Shown: positions 7,715-16,530 of the stretch, piece after piece
Layout of the letters: the number at the start of each line of letters is the position of its first letter
Numbering within the stretch: the stretch's first letter is position 1
NCBI RefSeq assembly: GCF_002917105.1
Contig: NZ_PQFZ01000002.1
Location: 1-64,000, forward strand
Reading direction: 5' to 3'
Origin: Allobosea psychrotolerans
GTDB lineage: Bacteria > Pseudomonadota > Alphaproteobacteria > Rhizobiales > Beijerinckiaceae
Length of the DNA: 64,000 nucleotides
Made by a program: the position numbers and the translations under genes
The notes under the pieces: generated by a model
The model's input: only the letters and a program-made list of their open reading frames with translations
Told to the model about the DNA's origin: nothing
Database searches by the model: none

Positions 7715-8212
7715 ATGAGCATTCGAGATTTGATCCCTTGGGGCCGCGACAACGGCAATCGGGGCCCCACGTTTTATCGCGACGATCAGCACAACCCCGT
7801 CTTCTCGCTTCATCGCGAGGTCAATCGCCTGTTCGACGACGTATTCCGCTCGTTCGACAGCCTTGGTTCGCTGCCGAGCTTCAATGCCGGCTGGCCGAAG
7901 GTCGAGGTCTCCGAAACGGCCGGGGATATCAAGGTGACCGCCGAAATCCCCGGCATCGAGGAGAAGGACCTCGAGATCCTGCTCGATGACGACGTCCTGA
8001 CCCTCAGGGGCGAGAAGCGTGCCGAGAGCGAGGACAAGGAGCGGCAGTTTTCGGAGCGATGCTACGGCCGCTTCGAGCGTCGCATCCCTCTCGGCTATGA
8101 GGTCGAGCAGGACAAGATCGAGGCCCGCTTCAGGAATGGCGTGCTGACGGTCGTCCTCCCCAAGAGCGAGAGAGCGCAGTCTCAGGTCAAGCGCATCGCG
8201 ATCAATCATTAG
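7715..8212 (+). CDS. Second small heat-shock protein, Hsp20 family
   Basis: A 165-residue class B-like sHsp, clearly different from its upstream neighbour. It begins MSIRDLIPWGRDNG, has the amphipathic segment REVNRLFDDVFRSFDSL, and an alpha-crystallin domain at about residues 55-155 with VEVSETAGDIKVTAEIPG, a LLDDDVLTLRGEKR strand and the final A-R-F-R-NGVLTVVLPK segment; it ends in IAINH. The start at 7715 has GGAGG 7 bases upstream. With the first sHsp it probably forms mixed oligomers, as known for rhizobial class A/B pairs; that is inference. It lies in the same transcript unless the hairpin between them stops transcription. Confidence 0.92.
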   Translation: MSIRDLIPWGRDNGNRGPTFYRDDQHNPVFSLHREVNRLFDDVFRSFDSLGSLPSFNAGWPKVEVSETAGDIKVTAEIPGIEEKDLEILLDDDVLTLRGEKRAESEDKERQFSERCYGRFERRIPLGYEVEQDKIEARFRNGVLTVVLPKSERAQSQVKRIAINH

Positions 8213-8413
8213 CGGATCGCGGAGACCTTGGCGGCGCGCTTTCGGGGCGCCGCCAAGGGTGCCGGAGCGTCGCGGCCGAATGGCTGGCGCGGGACGGAAC
8301 CGCGTGAGGCCTCGGTCCGTTCTGGCTCCGTCGTCTTGCCGAGAGTGACCCTATCCGTGGTTTCCGATTGGCGGCGTACAAATGAGGCGCCCACCAGGAA
8401 AGACGAGGACGTT

Positions 8414-9628
8414 GTGCCGTATCGGTCGAGCCTCGATTGCCTGAACTTCCTGCTGGCCGATCTCCGCGGCGGCCTGGGGCCTTACGTCAACATCTTCCTA
8501 CTCACCGAGGCCGGTTGGGGCCAGGCAACGATTGGAGCCTTGCTCACCGTCAGCGGTCTCGTCGGCATTGCTTTTCACGCCCCGATCGGAGCCATGATCG
8601 ATGCAACGTCCGCCAAGCGCGGCCTCATCGTCGGTGGAGCAGTGGTCCTGGCGGCCATGGGTGTGGCCATTGCAACATACCCAACGCTCGCAGTCGTCTT
8701 CGTCGCGGATATCAGCATGGCGCTTTTGGGCGCCGTGTTCGCACCGACGGTTGCGGCGATCACGTTGGGGCTTTTCGGTTCCCGGGGCGTCGCCGCGCAG
8801 CTCGGGCGCAATGCCGCATTCGACCGGTTTGGCAACCTGTTCATCGCTGCGATGGCTGCGGTGGTCGGTACCCAATTCGGACAACGGAGCGTATTCTACA
8901 TACTGCCGCTGTTCGCCGGTTTATCGATTATCGCCGTCCTTTCGATTCCGGCCGTCGCTATCGATCATCAGCGCGCTCGGGGCCTCGATGAAAGCCAGCC
9001 CGGAGCTGTCCAGCCGTACCCATGGCGTCGTTTGTTCGCCGAAGGGCCCTTTACCGTGCTGGCGATCGGTACGGCGCTGTTCCATTTCGCCAATGCGCCA
9101 ATGCTGGCGCTCGCCAGCCAGAAGCTTGCCCTGGAGGTCCGAGGGTTCGAGTCGGCTGTGACCTCGGCGGCGATCATCGTCGCCCAGCTCGCGACGATCC
9201 CGATGGCGTTCCTCGTGATGCGCGCCAATCTGATCGGCGGCAAGCCGCTGCTCATCCTGGCATTCGCTGCTCTTCCGCTGCGCGGTCTCCTGTTTGCCAT
9301 GTTTGACGATAGCTACTGGATGATCGCCTTCCAGATCCTCGACGGGGTCGGAGCGGGGCTGTTCGATGTGCTCTTGCCGCTCGTCCTCTATGGCGCCGTC
9401 CCCGGCAGCGGACGCTACAACATGGCGCGGGGAATCATTGGGACCATTCAAGGCATTGGCGGCGCATCCAGCTTCGTATTCGCCGGAAGCCTTGTCGTGT
9501 GGGGCGGATACTCTGTCGCCTTTTCGGTGCTGGCCGGGGTCGGGCTCGGTGCTCTACTTCTGATGCTCGCGGCTATGCCTGAAACGCTGCCCCGAGGCCG
9601 ATTGGCAACCCCTCTTGGCGGCACCTGA
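8414..9628 (+). CDS. MFS transporter
   Basis: A 404-residue integral membrane protein with about 11-12 hydrophobic segments in two halves and a central charged loop (HQRARGLDESQPG), typical of the major facilitator superfamily. The loop after the second helix reads GAMIDATSAKRG, a variant of the MFS motif A. The GTG at 8414 is preferred because the first helix (LNFLLADLRGGLGPYVNIFL) starts soon after and GAGG lies 6 bases upstream; an earlier in-frame start at 8228 would add 62 low-complexity residues. The substrate is unknown. The protein resembles efflux-type members found beside stress genes, but the sequence does not settle this. Confidence 0.82.
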   Translation: MPYRSSLDCLNFLLADLRGGLGPYVNIFLLTEAGWGQATIGALLTVSGLVGIAFHAPIGAMIDATSAKRGLIVGGAVVLAAMGVAIATYPTLAVVFVADISMALLGAVFAPTVAAITLGLFGSRGVAAQLGRNAAFDRFGNLFIAAMAAVVGTQFGQRSVFYILPLFAGLSIIAVLSIPAVAIDHQRARGLDESQPGAVQPYPWRRLFAEGPFTVLAIGTALFHFANAPMLALASQKLALEVRGFESAVTSAAIIVAQLATIPMAFLVMRANLIGGKPLLILAFAALPLRGLLFAMFDDSYWMIAFQILDGVGAGLFDVLLPLVLYGAVPGSGRYNMARGIIGTIQGIGGASSFVFAGSLVVWGGYSVAFSVLAGVGLGALLLMLAAMPETLPRGRLATPLGGT

Positions 9629-9702
9629 CCCGAACTTTCGCAGCGGATCGGCGTTGTTCACTCGCCCGCGTTCGTGGGGCGTTGTCCGCTTGGAGACGGA
9701 GA

Positions 9703-10755
9703 ATGCGAATCGCGCAAGTGGCGCCGCTCGCCGAGGCTGTTCCGCCCCAGTTATATGGCGGCACGGAACGGGTTGCGTCTTGGCTTACCGAGGAGCTGGT
9801 CCGGCAGGGACATCAGGTTACCTTGTTCGCTTCCGGCGATTCCCAAACTTCGGCCGAACTCGTTGCCTGCGCGCCGCGAGGCTTGCGGCTGGCGGGCATT
9901 CGCGATCATACGGCCAGCCATCTTGCCATGCTTGCCAAGGTGCGGGAGCGGGAGGCGTCGTTCGACATCATCCATTTCCACCTCGACCTGCTTCAGCACG
10001 CCATGTTCGCCGACTTGGCGCATAAATGTGTGACCACCCTCCACGGGCGCCTGGATCTACCCGACTTCCTGCCGGTCTACCAAGCCTTCCCGCGAATGCC
10101 GCTGATCTCGATCTCCGACGGCCAACGAAAACCCATGCCAGCGACTGCGAACTGGCTGGCGACGGTCTACCACGGCCTTGCGCCTGGCTTGTGTCCCTTC
10201 AACGCGCGGGGAGGAGACTATCTTGCCTTCTTGGGACGGATCACGCCCGAGAAGCGCCCCGACCGCGCGATCGAGATCGCGAAGCGGGCCGGAATGCCAC
10301 TTAAGATCGCGGCGAAGGTCGATCCCGTCGACGAAGACTATTTTCGGCAGCGCATCAAGCCGCTGCTCGACGACCCCCTGATCGAGTTCCTCGGCGAAAT
10401 CGACGAGGCACAAAAGGCAGCGTTTCTCGGCGGCGCTCGCGCGCTGCTGTTCCCGATCGATTGGCCGGAGCCGTTCGGACTCGTCATGATCGAAGCGATG
10501 TCGGCAGGGACGCCGGTCATCGCGTGGCGTAACGGATCCGTGCCGGAAATCATCGAGGAGGGCGTATCCGGCCTCATCGTCGACTCGATCGCCGACGCAG
10601 TTGCCGCTTGTGAACGCAGCCGGGCCATGAATCGCTTTCGGGTGAGGAGCTATTTCGAGCGTCATTTCACCGCGGCGAGGATGGCAGGCGACTATATTGC
10701 AGCTTTCGACTGTTTGTTGGCGTCACCGCGGGATTTCGGCAAGGCCGCAGAATAG
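9703..10755 (+). CDS. Glycosyltransferase family 4 protein
   Basis: A 350-residue GT-B fold glycosyltransferase. The N-terminal glycine-rich start reads RIAQVAPLAEAVPPQLYGG and the C-terminal nucleotide-sugar half has LAFLGRITPEKRPDRAIEIA and the GT4 E-X7-E block EPFGLVMIEAMSAGTPVIAW. It transfers a sugar from an activated donor with retention of configuration. The start at 9703 follows GGAGACGGAGA. The GDE-type glucosidase gene begins 62 bases downstream on the same strand, suggesting joint action on a glucan or compatible-solute polymer; the acceptor cannot be read from sequence. Confidence 0.87.
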   Translation: MRIAQVAPLAEAVPPQLYGGTERVASWLTEELVRQGHQVTLFASGDSQTSAELVACAPRGLRLAGIRDHTASHLAMLAKVREREASFDIIHFHLDLLQHAMFADLAHKCVTTLHGRLDLPDFLPVYQAFPRMPLISISDGQRKPMPATANWLATVYHGLAPGLCPFNARGGDYLAFLGRITPEKRPDRAIEIAKRAGMPLKIAAKVDPVDEDYFRQRIKPLLDDPLIEFLGEIDEAQKAAFLGGARALLFPIDWPEPFGLVMIEAMSAGTPVIAWRNGSVPEIIEEGVSGLIVDSIADAVAACERSRAMNRFRVRSYFERHFTAARMAGDYIAAFDCLLASPRDFGKAAE

Positions 10756-10817
10756 ACGCAGTGCCATGAACCAATCCTTCGGACGAGCCCCCGACCTCTG
10801 GTGGGGAGGAGTTTCTG

Positions 10818-13067
10818 ATGCAAGAACAGATGATCGCCCAACGACAGGCTGGGCTTGCGGAGCCGCATGAGCGGCCGGCCGATCATGCCCTTGATGCACA
10901 TCCCTCGCTCGTGGAACGCCCGCTTCGCAGCCTGAAATCGGGCGATGCATTCGCGGTGCTGGACAGTTATGGCGATATCGGGATTACCCCCGATACCTCC
11001 GAGGGGGTGTTCTGCAACGATACCCGGCATCTGTCGCGGCTGCAGCTGTTCTTCGAGGGTAAGCGTCCCCTGATCCTCGGCTCGGTGATTCAGGACGACA
11101 ATATCGCCTTGACGGTGGATCTCGCCAATCCGGAGATCACGGGCAGGGATGGGGCGGCGGCCATTCCGCGCGACGCGATCGCAATCGAGCGTACGAAGTT
11201 CCTCTGGAAATCGGTTTGCTATGAGCGGATCGGCCTGCGCAACTTCGATCGGATCTCGCACGAATTTACGCTGTCCCTGTCGTTCGCAGCGGATTTTCGC
11301 GATCTTTTCGAGGTTCGGGGGATGAAACGCGTCCGCCGCGGTGAAACGGAGACCCAGTTTTCTTCGGGCGCCGCGCGCTTCGCCTATCGTGGTCTCGACG
11401 ACAGGGTTAGGAGAACGATCCTGCGCTTCAAACCAGAACCCTGCCAATTGAGGAGCGGGTTCGCGTCGTTCCGATTCCACCTCAAGCCAGGGGAGCGGAC
11501 CTCGCTTCTCGTCACCGTCGCCTGTGATCTGACCGACGCCCCGGCAGGAGATGTCGCGTCCGTCATGAGCATGCCTGGCGTGCCGCCCCGCGATTTTTCC
11601 AGGGCCTACCAGGACGCTCGCCGGGACCTTCGCGCGCTGACGGCCAACACGGCGAAAGTGACCTCGCCGAATGCCCTCTTCGCCGATCTGATGAGCCGGT
11701 CGACGGCGGACCTTTACACACTCATGACCCGCGGACCCGACGGGCTTTATCCTTATGCCGGCATTCCTTGGTTCTCGACGATGTTCGGCCGCGACGGGAT
11801 CATCACGGCCATGATGTTGCTCTGGGTCGACCCCACGGTGGCGCGCGGTGTCCTGCTGCAACTGGCGCGGGCACAGGCCGCGATCAGCGATCCCGCCGCG
11901 GATGCGCAGCCCGGCAAAATCCTGCACGAGCGACGCAGCGGGGAAATGGCCAATCTCGGTGAAGTTCCGTTCGGGTTCTACTACGGCTCGGTGGACGCGA
12001 CCCCGCTCTTCGTCATGCTGGCGGGGCAGTACCTGGATCGTACCGGCGACCTCGCGACGATCAAAGGAATCTGGGAGAATATAGAAGCCGCACTTCTATG
12101 GTGTGACACGTTTGGAGACCGCGACGGCGACGGATTCGTCGAGTATTTCCGCGAGACGGATAGCGGGCTCGCAAACCAAGGCTGGAAGGACAGCCACGAT
12201 TCAATTTCCCATGCCGATGGATCACTGGCGCACGGCCCGATCGCCCTCGTCGAAGTGCAGGCCTATGTTTATGCGGCCAAGCGCGCCTGTGCGGTCATGG
12301 CCCGCGCCTTAGGGCTGGACCTTCGAGCCGACGAGCTGACGCGGCAAGCTTGCGCACTGCAGGAGCGTTTCGACCAGGCCTTCTGGTGCGAGGAGATCGC
12401 CTCATATGCGCTGGCGCTCGATGGCGAAAAGCGCCCCTGCCGGGTTCGCTCTTCCAATGCCGGGCACGCCCTGTTCGCAGGCATTGCCCTCCCGGAGCGC
12501 GCCGCCCAGCTCAAGCAAACGCTAATGAGCGAGGGCAGCTTCAGCGGCTGGGGCATACGGACGCTGAATACTGCGGAAACCCGCTACAATCCGATGTCCT
12601 ATCACAATGGTTCAGTGTGGCCGCACGACAATGCGCTGATTGCTCTCGGCTTCGGCAACTATGGCTTCAAGTCCGAGGCGGCGCGGCTGTTCGAGGCCAT
12701 TTTCAACGTGGCGACCCATCAGGACCAGCAGCGTCTGCCCGAGCTCTTCTGTGGCTTCCTGAGGAAAGCCCGACGGGGACCGACCGCCTATCCCGTCGCC
12801 TGCTCGCCTCAAGCCTGGGCCGCGGCGGCTCCCTTCGCAATGCTTGCCGCTTGCCTCGGGCTGCAACTTCCGGCGCAAGCAAACGAGATCAAGCTGGTCG
12901 ACCCCGTTCTGCCCCCTTTCCTTGATGACCTGGTCCTTCGAGGGTTGACGCTGGGGACATCACAATTCGATCTGCGCGTGCATCGCCACGAAAGCGATGT
13001 CACGATCAACGTCCTGAAGCGCTGGCACGACAGCAACGCGCAAGTCACCATGATCAAAACAAAATAG
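10818..13067 (+). CDS. Amylo-alpha-1,6-glucosidase / glycogen debranching-type enzyme
   Basis: A 749-residue two-domain protein. Residues about 35-230 form the GDE N-terminal domain (SYGDIGITPDTSEGVFCNDT then LFFEGKRPLILGS). From about 290 on is the (alpha/alpha)6 glucosidase barrel with IPWFSTMFGRDGIITAMML, HERRSGEMANLGEVPFG, GLANQGWKDSHDSI and YNPMSYHNGSVWPHDNAL; conserved acidic residues are in place. Family members hydrolyse alpha-1,6 branch points or related oligosaccharides. A GGGGAGGAG lies 6-14 bases upstream of the ATG. Neighbouring GT4 and the stress genes suggest a role in storage-glucan or osmoprotectant turnover, by inference. Confidence 0.88.
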   Translation: MQEQMIAQRQAGLAEPHERPADHALDAHPSLVERPLRSLKSGDAFAVLDSYGDIGITPDTSEGVFCNDTRHLSRLQLFFEGKRPLILGSVIQDDNIALTVDLANPEITGRDGAAAIPRDAIAIERTKFLWKSVCYERIGLRNFDRISHEFTLSLSFAADFRDLFEVRGMKRVRRGETETQFSSGAARFAYRGLDDRVRRTILRFKPEPCQLRSGFASFRFHLKPGERTSLLVTVACDLTDAPAGDVASVMSMPGVPPRDFSRAYQDARRDLRALTANTAKVTSPNALFADLMSRSTADLYTLMTRGPDGLYPYAGIPWFSTMFGRDGIITAMMLLWVDPTVARGVLLQLARAQAAISDPAADAQPGKILHERRSGEMANLGEVPFGFYYGSVDATPLFVMLAGQYLDRTGDLATIKGIWENIEAALLWCDTFGDRDGDGFVEYFRETDSGLANQGWKDSHDSISHADGSLAHGPIALVEVQAYVYAAKRACAVMARALGLDLRADELTRQACALQERFDQAFWCEEIASYALALDGEKRPCRVRSSNAGHALFAGIALPERAAQLKQTLMSEGSFSGWGIRTLNTAETRYNPMSYHNGSVWPHDNALIALGFGNYGFKSEAARLFEAIFNVATHQDQQRLPELFCGFLRKARRGPTAYPVACSPQAWAAAAPFAMLAACLGLQLPAQANEIKLVDPVLPPFLDDLVLRGLTLGTSQFDLRVHRHESDVTINVLKRWHDSNAQVTMIKTK

Positions 13068-13311
13068 CGCTTGAGTTCACGTCTTGTCCTCGACTGCGCT
13101 CGTATCGGCATCGATGTTCACATTGGCCGCACCGGTCGGACCCTCTATCAATCTTGTACTGAGAAAGACGTTAGGGGCGGCAGCACTTCAGCCGACTTGG
13201 ATCGGCACGTGCGCGGTTGGGGGAAAGGCCAGCGACCGTGCCCCAGCTTGGATAGGGCTCCTGCAGCGCAAACCGTGAAGAGCGACGCCGACCAGAAAGA
13301 TCGTCGAGGCC

Positions 13312-14592
13312 TTATCGGCATCCCGACTGCTTCTCGCTCCCTACTGCCGTGCCAGCATCCGGCCGTTCCCAGCCGAAGACGCTTCGCCCACCATAATCGG
13401 CCGAACGGTGGCGCTCCTCGGTAACGTAGTCACCAACTGTCGGCCCTGTCGCGGTCCGCTCCAACCGCCGGCTTTCGCTGTCGAGCCGCGCGATTGCCGC
13501 GAGGCGATCGTCCTGGCCAAGCTTGGCCCGGTCCACAGCCGATCGCAGCACCGCGATCGTCTGGTCGTAGACCTTGGTCGGTACGGCAAAGGGCTGCCTA
13601 TCCTTGCCGCCATGAGCGAGTGAATAACGCGCCGGATCGGTGAAGCGGCAAGGCGGGCCGTGCAGCACCTCTGCCACCATGGCAAGGGAGCGCACGGTCC
13701 GGGCGCCTATCCCCGGCACGAGCAGAAGCTCCGAAAAATCCGACGGCCCCCGATCGGCTGCGGCGGCTAATGCGCCATGGAGACGGCGAGCCATCACGTC
13801 CTTGGGCCTGACGTCATGATGCGCCGGCATCACGAGATGTGGCAAAGCGAGCTGGAGCCCCGCTCGCTCTTCTGATGCGCGGCCGCTCTGCAGGGCCGCG
13901 AATTCCTTCACGATCCCGTCCGGGCCCCGTTCGTGCAGCAGCGCGATCTGGGCCTGACGCGAACGGTCGGCCCGCGCATCGGTCAGGTTGACGATATTGC
14001 CGCGATTTCGCCCCTCGATCGCGGCATGCGGCGCATCCACGAAGCTGCCGAGTCCCTCGGACAGCCAATGGTAGCGCCGCGCGAAGCCACCATCGCCGTT
14101 CATACCCTGCTGTACGACGGTCCAATGACCGTCATCGGTCACGAAGAAACCGTGCAGATAGAGGTCGAAACCGTCCTGCACCGCCGCGCTGTCAACCTTG
14201 GCGACGAGCCGGCTGGCCTGGGCGAGCGCCACGCCGTCAAAACCGACCTTCGCACCGATGCGCTCAAGCTCGAGCGGCGTCTGGCGGGAATGGCTGCCGC
14301 GTCCGCCGCAGACATGCAAGCCGAGCTCACCCGCGAGAGGCGTCAGGCCTCTCTTCAAGGCGCCGATGACGCTCGTCGTGATCCCGGATGAATGCCAGTC
14401 CATGCCCATGACGGCACCGAAGGACTGAAACCAGAACGGATGCGCCAGGCGCCGGAGCAACTCGTCCCGGCCGTAATGATGGATGATCGCTTCGCAGATG
14501 ACGGCGCCGAGCCTCGTCATGCGCGCGCCGAGCCATGCGGGCACCCGGCCATAATGCAGTGGAAGATCGGCGCTGCCTGATCTGCGTGTCAT
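13312..14592 (-). CDS. DUF763 domain protein with helix-hairpin-helix-like segment
   Basis: A 426-residue protein of the uncharacterised DUF763 family. The N-terminal block DLPLHYGRVPAWLGARMTRL and the HPFWFQSFGAVMGMDWHSSG segment are typical; the central region has VTDDGHWTVVQQGMN and RRYHWLSEG. Around residue 315 the segment LLVPGIGARTVRSLAMVAEV resembles a helix-hairpin-helix DNA-binding turn. The ATG at 14592 is chosen because family similarity begins there; an ATG at 14889 would add 99 unlikely residues. It lies downstream of udgX and the DUF72 gene on the same strand with a gap of about 250 bases. A DNA repair role is inference from the HhH-like motif and these neighbours. Confidence 0.82.
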   Translation of the reverse strand: MTRRSGSADLPLHYGRVPAWLGARMTRLGAVICEAIIHHYGRDELLRRLAHPFWFQSFGAVMGMDWHSSGITTSVIGALKRGLTPLAGELGLHVCGGRGSHSRQTPLELERIGAKVGFDGVALAQASRLVAKVDSAAVQDGFDLYLHGFFVTDDGHWTVVQQGMNGDGGFARRYHWLSEGLGSFVDAPHAAIEGRNRGNIVNLTDARADRSRQAQIALLHERGPDGIVKEFAALQSGRASEERAGLQLALPHLVMPAHHDVRPKDVMARRLHGALAAAADRGPSDFSELLLVPGIGARTVRSLAMVAEVLHGPPCRFTDPARYSLAHGGKDRQPFAVPTKVYDQTIAVLRSAVDRAKLGQDDRLAAIARLDSESRRLERTATGPTVGDYVTEERHRSADYGGRSVFGWERPDAGTAVGSEKQSGCR

Positions 14593-14842
14593 GGGCTTCG
14601 CGAACGAAAGAGGAACATACCCTATATCTGCTCCAGCCTCCGTCGCCAAGCCACAGTGCGGATTTTCGCCGTTTTGGGGCAGGGCGGGTGGCACCAAGAT
14701 TTGGGAGGCCTTCGACACAAATCTGGCGGACCGGATCGCAGGGTCATCTCGTCGCAAAGCCTGTCCCGACCCGCCCGATGTGCCGGGTCGCCTATAGCCC
14801 TTTGCGCTGTGTGTCATCGCCGTCCCTGCCGGAGGCGGCGCG

Positions 14843-15466
14843 TCAGGGTGAGCCCGCGATCGCGCGCAGATCCGCAACGAAGGCCTCATAGGCGATTTTG
14901 CGCGCCTCCTTGTTCGGGATGCGCAGCAGATAGGACGGATGCACCGTCACGAAACCGGGGCGACCGTCGAACTGCGCCGGTCCGCGCGCCTTCGTGATGG
15001 TCACGCGATGGCCCGCAAGCGCGAGTGCGGCCGTCGCTCCGAGAGCCACCACCATCTGCGGATCGACAAAATCGAGCTCGCGTTTCAGCCACCAACGGTA
15101 ACGCGTCACCTCGCTCATGGAAGGCTTCTGGTGGATGCGCCGCTTGCCGCGCTCGATGAATTTGAACTGCTTGACGGCGTTGGTCAGATAGACTCGGCTG
15201 CGGTCGATGCCCGCCTCGGCCATCGCACCGTCGAGCAAGTGGCCGGCCGGTCCGACGAAGGGGCGGCCCATCCGGTCTTCCTCGTCGCCCGGCTGCTCGC
15301 CGACGAAGGCGATGGTGGCCGACACGGGCCCTTCGCCGAAAACGATGCGCCCCGAATCTGCAAGCGGCGGATTTGCGGATAGCGCCTCGTTGAGCGCTTC
15401 GAGCGATGAGACCTCCGGCCTGAGGTCCTCCTCGGACAGGCGTTGGGCTTGCGACGTTCGGCTCAT
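14843..15466 (-). CDS. udgX: UdgX-type uracil-DNA glycosylase homologue without iron-sulfur cysteines
   Basis: A 207-residue protein of the family 4/UdgX group of uracil-DNA glycosylases. Motif A is GEQPG (residues 56-60) followed by RPFVGPAG; the UdgX-specific loop KRRIH is at 108-112, where the His is the residue known in mycobacterial UdgX to bond covalently to the abasic site; TNAVK (95-99) and HPSYLLR (176-182) complete the pocket. Studied UdgX and family 4 enzymes hold a 4Fe-4S cluster through four Cys, but this protein contains no Cys at all: the CxxC region reads NPPLADSG and the later Cys position reads RYRWW. Its ATG overlaps the DUF72 stop (ATGA), so the two are translationally coupled. 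Confidence 0.88.
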   Translation of the reverse strand: MSRTSQAQRLSEEDLRPEVSSLEALNEALSANPPLADSGRIVFGEGPVSATIAFVGEQPGDEEDRMGRPFVGPAGHLLDGAMAEAGIDRSRVYLTNAVKQFKFIERGKRRIHQKPSMSEVTRYRWWLKRELDFVDPQMVVALGATAALALAGHRVTITKARGPAQFDGRPGFVTVHPSYLLRIPNKEARKIAYEAFVADLRAIAGSP

Positions 15467-16377
15467 GCGGCCTGCCTTTCCGCTTCGGGCCTCCAGTCCA
15501 GCTTCAGCATTCGCATCAGCGCCGCCGCATCGTCCGGGGCGTGGAGCTTGTCGGTATTGTCGAAGAACAGGAACACGTCGCGCGGCCGGGCAGGCGCAGC
15601 TCCGGCATCGCCGGCGAACTCGCCGTCGCGCATGGGTGTGCCATGCGCCCAGGCGTTGACCCGCGCGGTCCAGCGCTCCAGCTCCGGCTTCTCATAGCGC
15701 GAGCGGTAAAGCTCCGCCGAGCCGTGCAGGCGGCAGTAGACGAAGTCGGAGGTCAGATCCATCAGGCGCGGCCAATCGACCGTGTCGGCGCAAACCAATG
15801 CGACTCCGTGGTCGCGCAGCAGGTCGACGAATGCCGGATCGCGAAAACTCTCATGGCGAATTTCGATCGCGTGGCGCATCGGCCGTTTCGCGTCCGAGCG
15901 TATCCATTCCCGCCCTTCCACCCGCTCGTCATGCTGCCGCGCCTGCGTCGCTGCCGCCTGCGTGTCCTGCGGCAGAATTTCGAGGAAATCCTTCATCAGG
16001 CCTCGGTCGAAGCGGAAGCTCGGCGGAAACTGCCAGAGCAGCGGGCCGAGCTTCGGTCCAAGCCGCAACAGGCCGGATGCGAGGAAATTGGCGAGGGGCG
16101 TCTCGATGTCCCGCAGGCGGCGCATATGGGTGATATAGCGCGAGCCCTTGACGGCAAAGACGAAGCCAGCAGGTGTCGCCTCCACCCAGCGCGCAAAGGC
16201 TTCCGGCTTCTGAAGCCCGTAAAAGGTGCCGTTGATTTCCAGAGCCGGAAACTGCCGGGCCGCGAAGGCCAGTTCGTTCTTCTGTGTCAGGCCATCGGGA
16301 TAGAAGTGTCCGCGCCATGGCGCATAAGTCCAGCCCGACACCCCGATGCGGATCGTCGCGCGCCGTTCACGTGGCAT
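15463..16377 (-). CDS. DUF72 (YecE-like) protein
   Basis: A 304-residue protein of the DUF72 family, a TIM-barrel fold of unknown activity. It shows the N-terminal RIGVSGWTYAPWRGHFYP, the NGTFYGLQKPEAFARWVEAT strand-helix, the VKGSRYITH segment, GPLLWQFPPSFR, IEIRHESF, and the C-terminal FFDNTDK with its expected Asp and Asn. The ATG at 16377 is preceded by GGAGG with a 5-base spacer. That ribosome-binding site lies inside a perfect 18-bp hairpin, and a GTG at 16341 is the fallback start. The 4-base overlap with udgX ties the two products together; a repair role for DUF72 is plausible but unproven. Confidence 0.88.
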   Translation of the reverse strand: MPRERRATIRIGVSGWTYAPWRGHFYPDGLTQKNELAFAARQFPALEINGTFYGLQKPEAFARWVEATPAGFVFAVKGSRYITHMRRLRDIETPLANFLASGLLRLGPKLGPLLWQFPPSFRFDRGLMKDFLEILPQDTQAAATQARQHDERVEGREWIRSDAKRPMRHAIEIRHESFRDPAFVDLLRDHGVALVCADTVDWPRLMDLTSDFVYCRLHGSAELYRSRYEKPELERWTARVNAWAHGTPMRDGEFAGDAGAAPARPRDVFLFFDNTDKLHAPDDAAALMRMLKLDWRPEAERQAA

Positions 16378-16378
16378 A

Positions 16379-16419
16379 GACGCCTCCGTTCTGTGCTTCT
16401 TGCACAGAACGGAGGCGTC
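16379..16419 (-). promoter_or_regulatory. Perfect 18-bp hairpin hiding the DUF72 ribosome-binding site
   Basis: GACGCCTCCGTTCTGTGC (16379-16396) and its exact reverse complement (16402-16419) flank a 5-base loop TTCTT. In the leftward mRNA the GGAGG at 16387-16383, 5 bases before the DUF72 ATG, is entirely in the 3' arm. No U run follows, which argues against a simple terminator. It could be a translational switch, a protein-binding operator or an mRNA 5' stabiliser. The pairing is seen; the function is inference. Confidence 0.75.
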
Positions 16420-16530
16420 GCCATCGGGTTCCCATAAAGGCTGCGCGTAGGCCAGTGTCCGCCCGCTGATCGACGGGGCTGAGCCATGTTCCAGAGCTGG
16501 TGCGACTGGCCGCGGCGATCCGCAGAGGTC

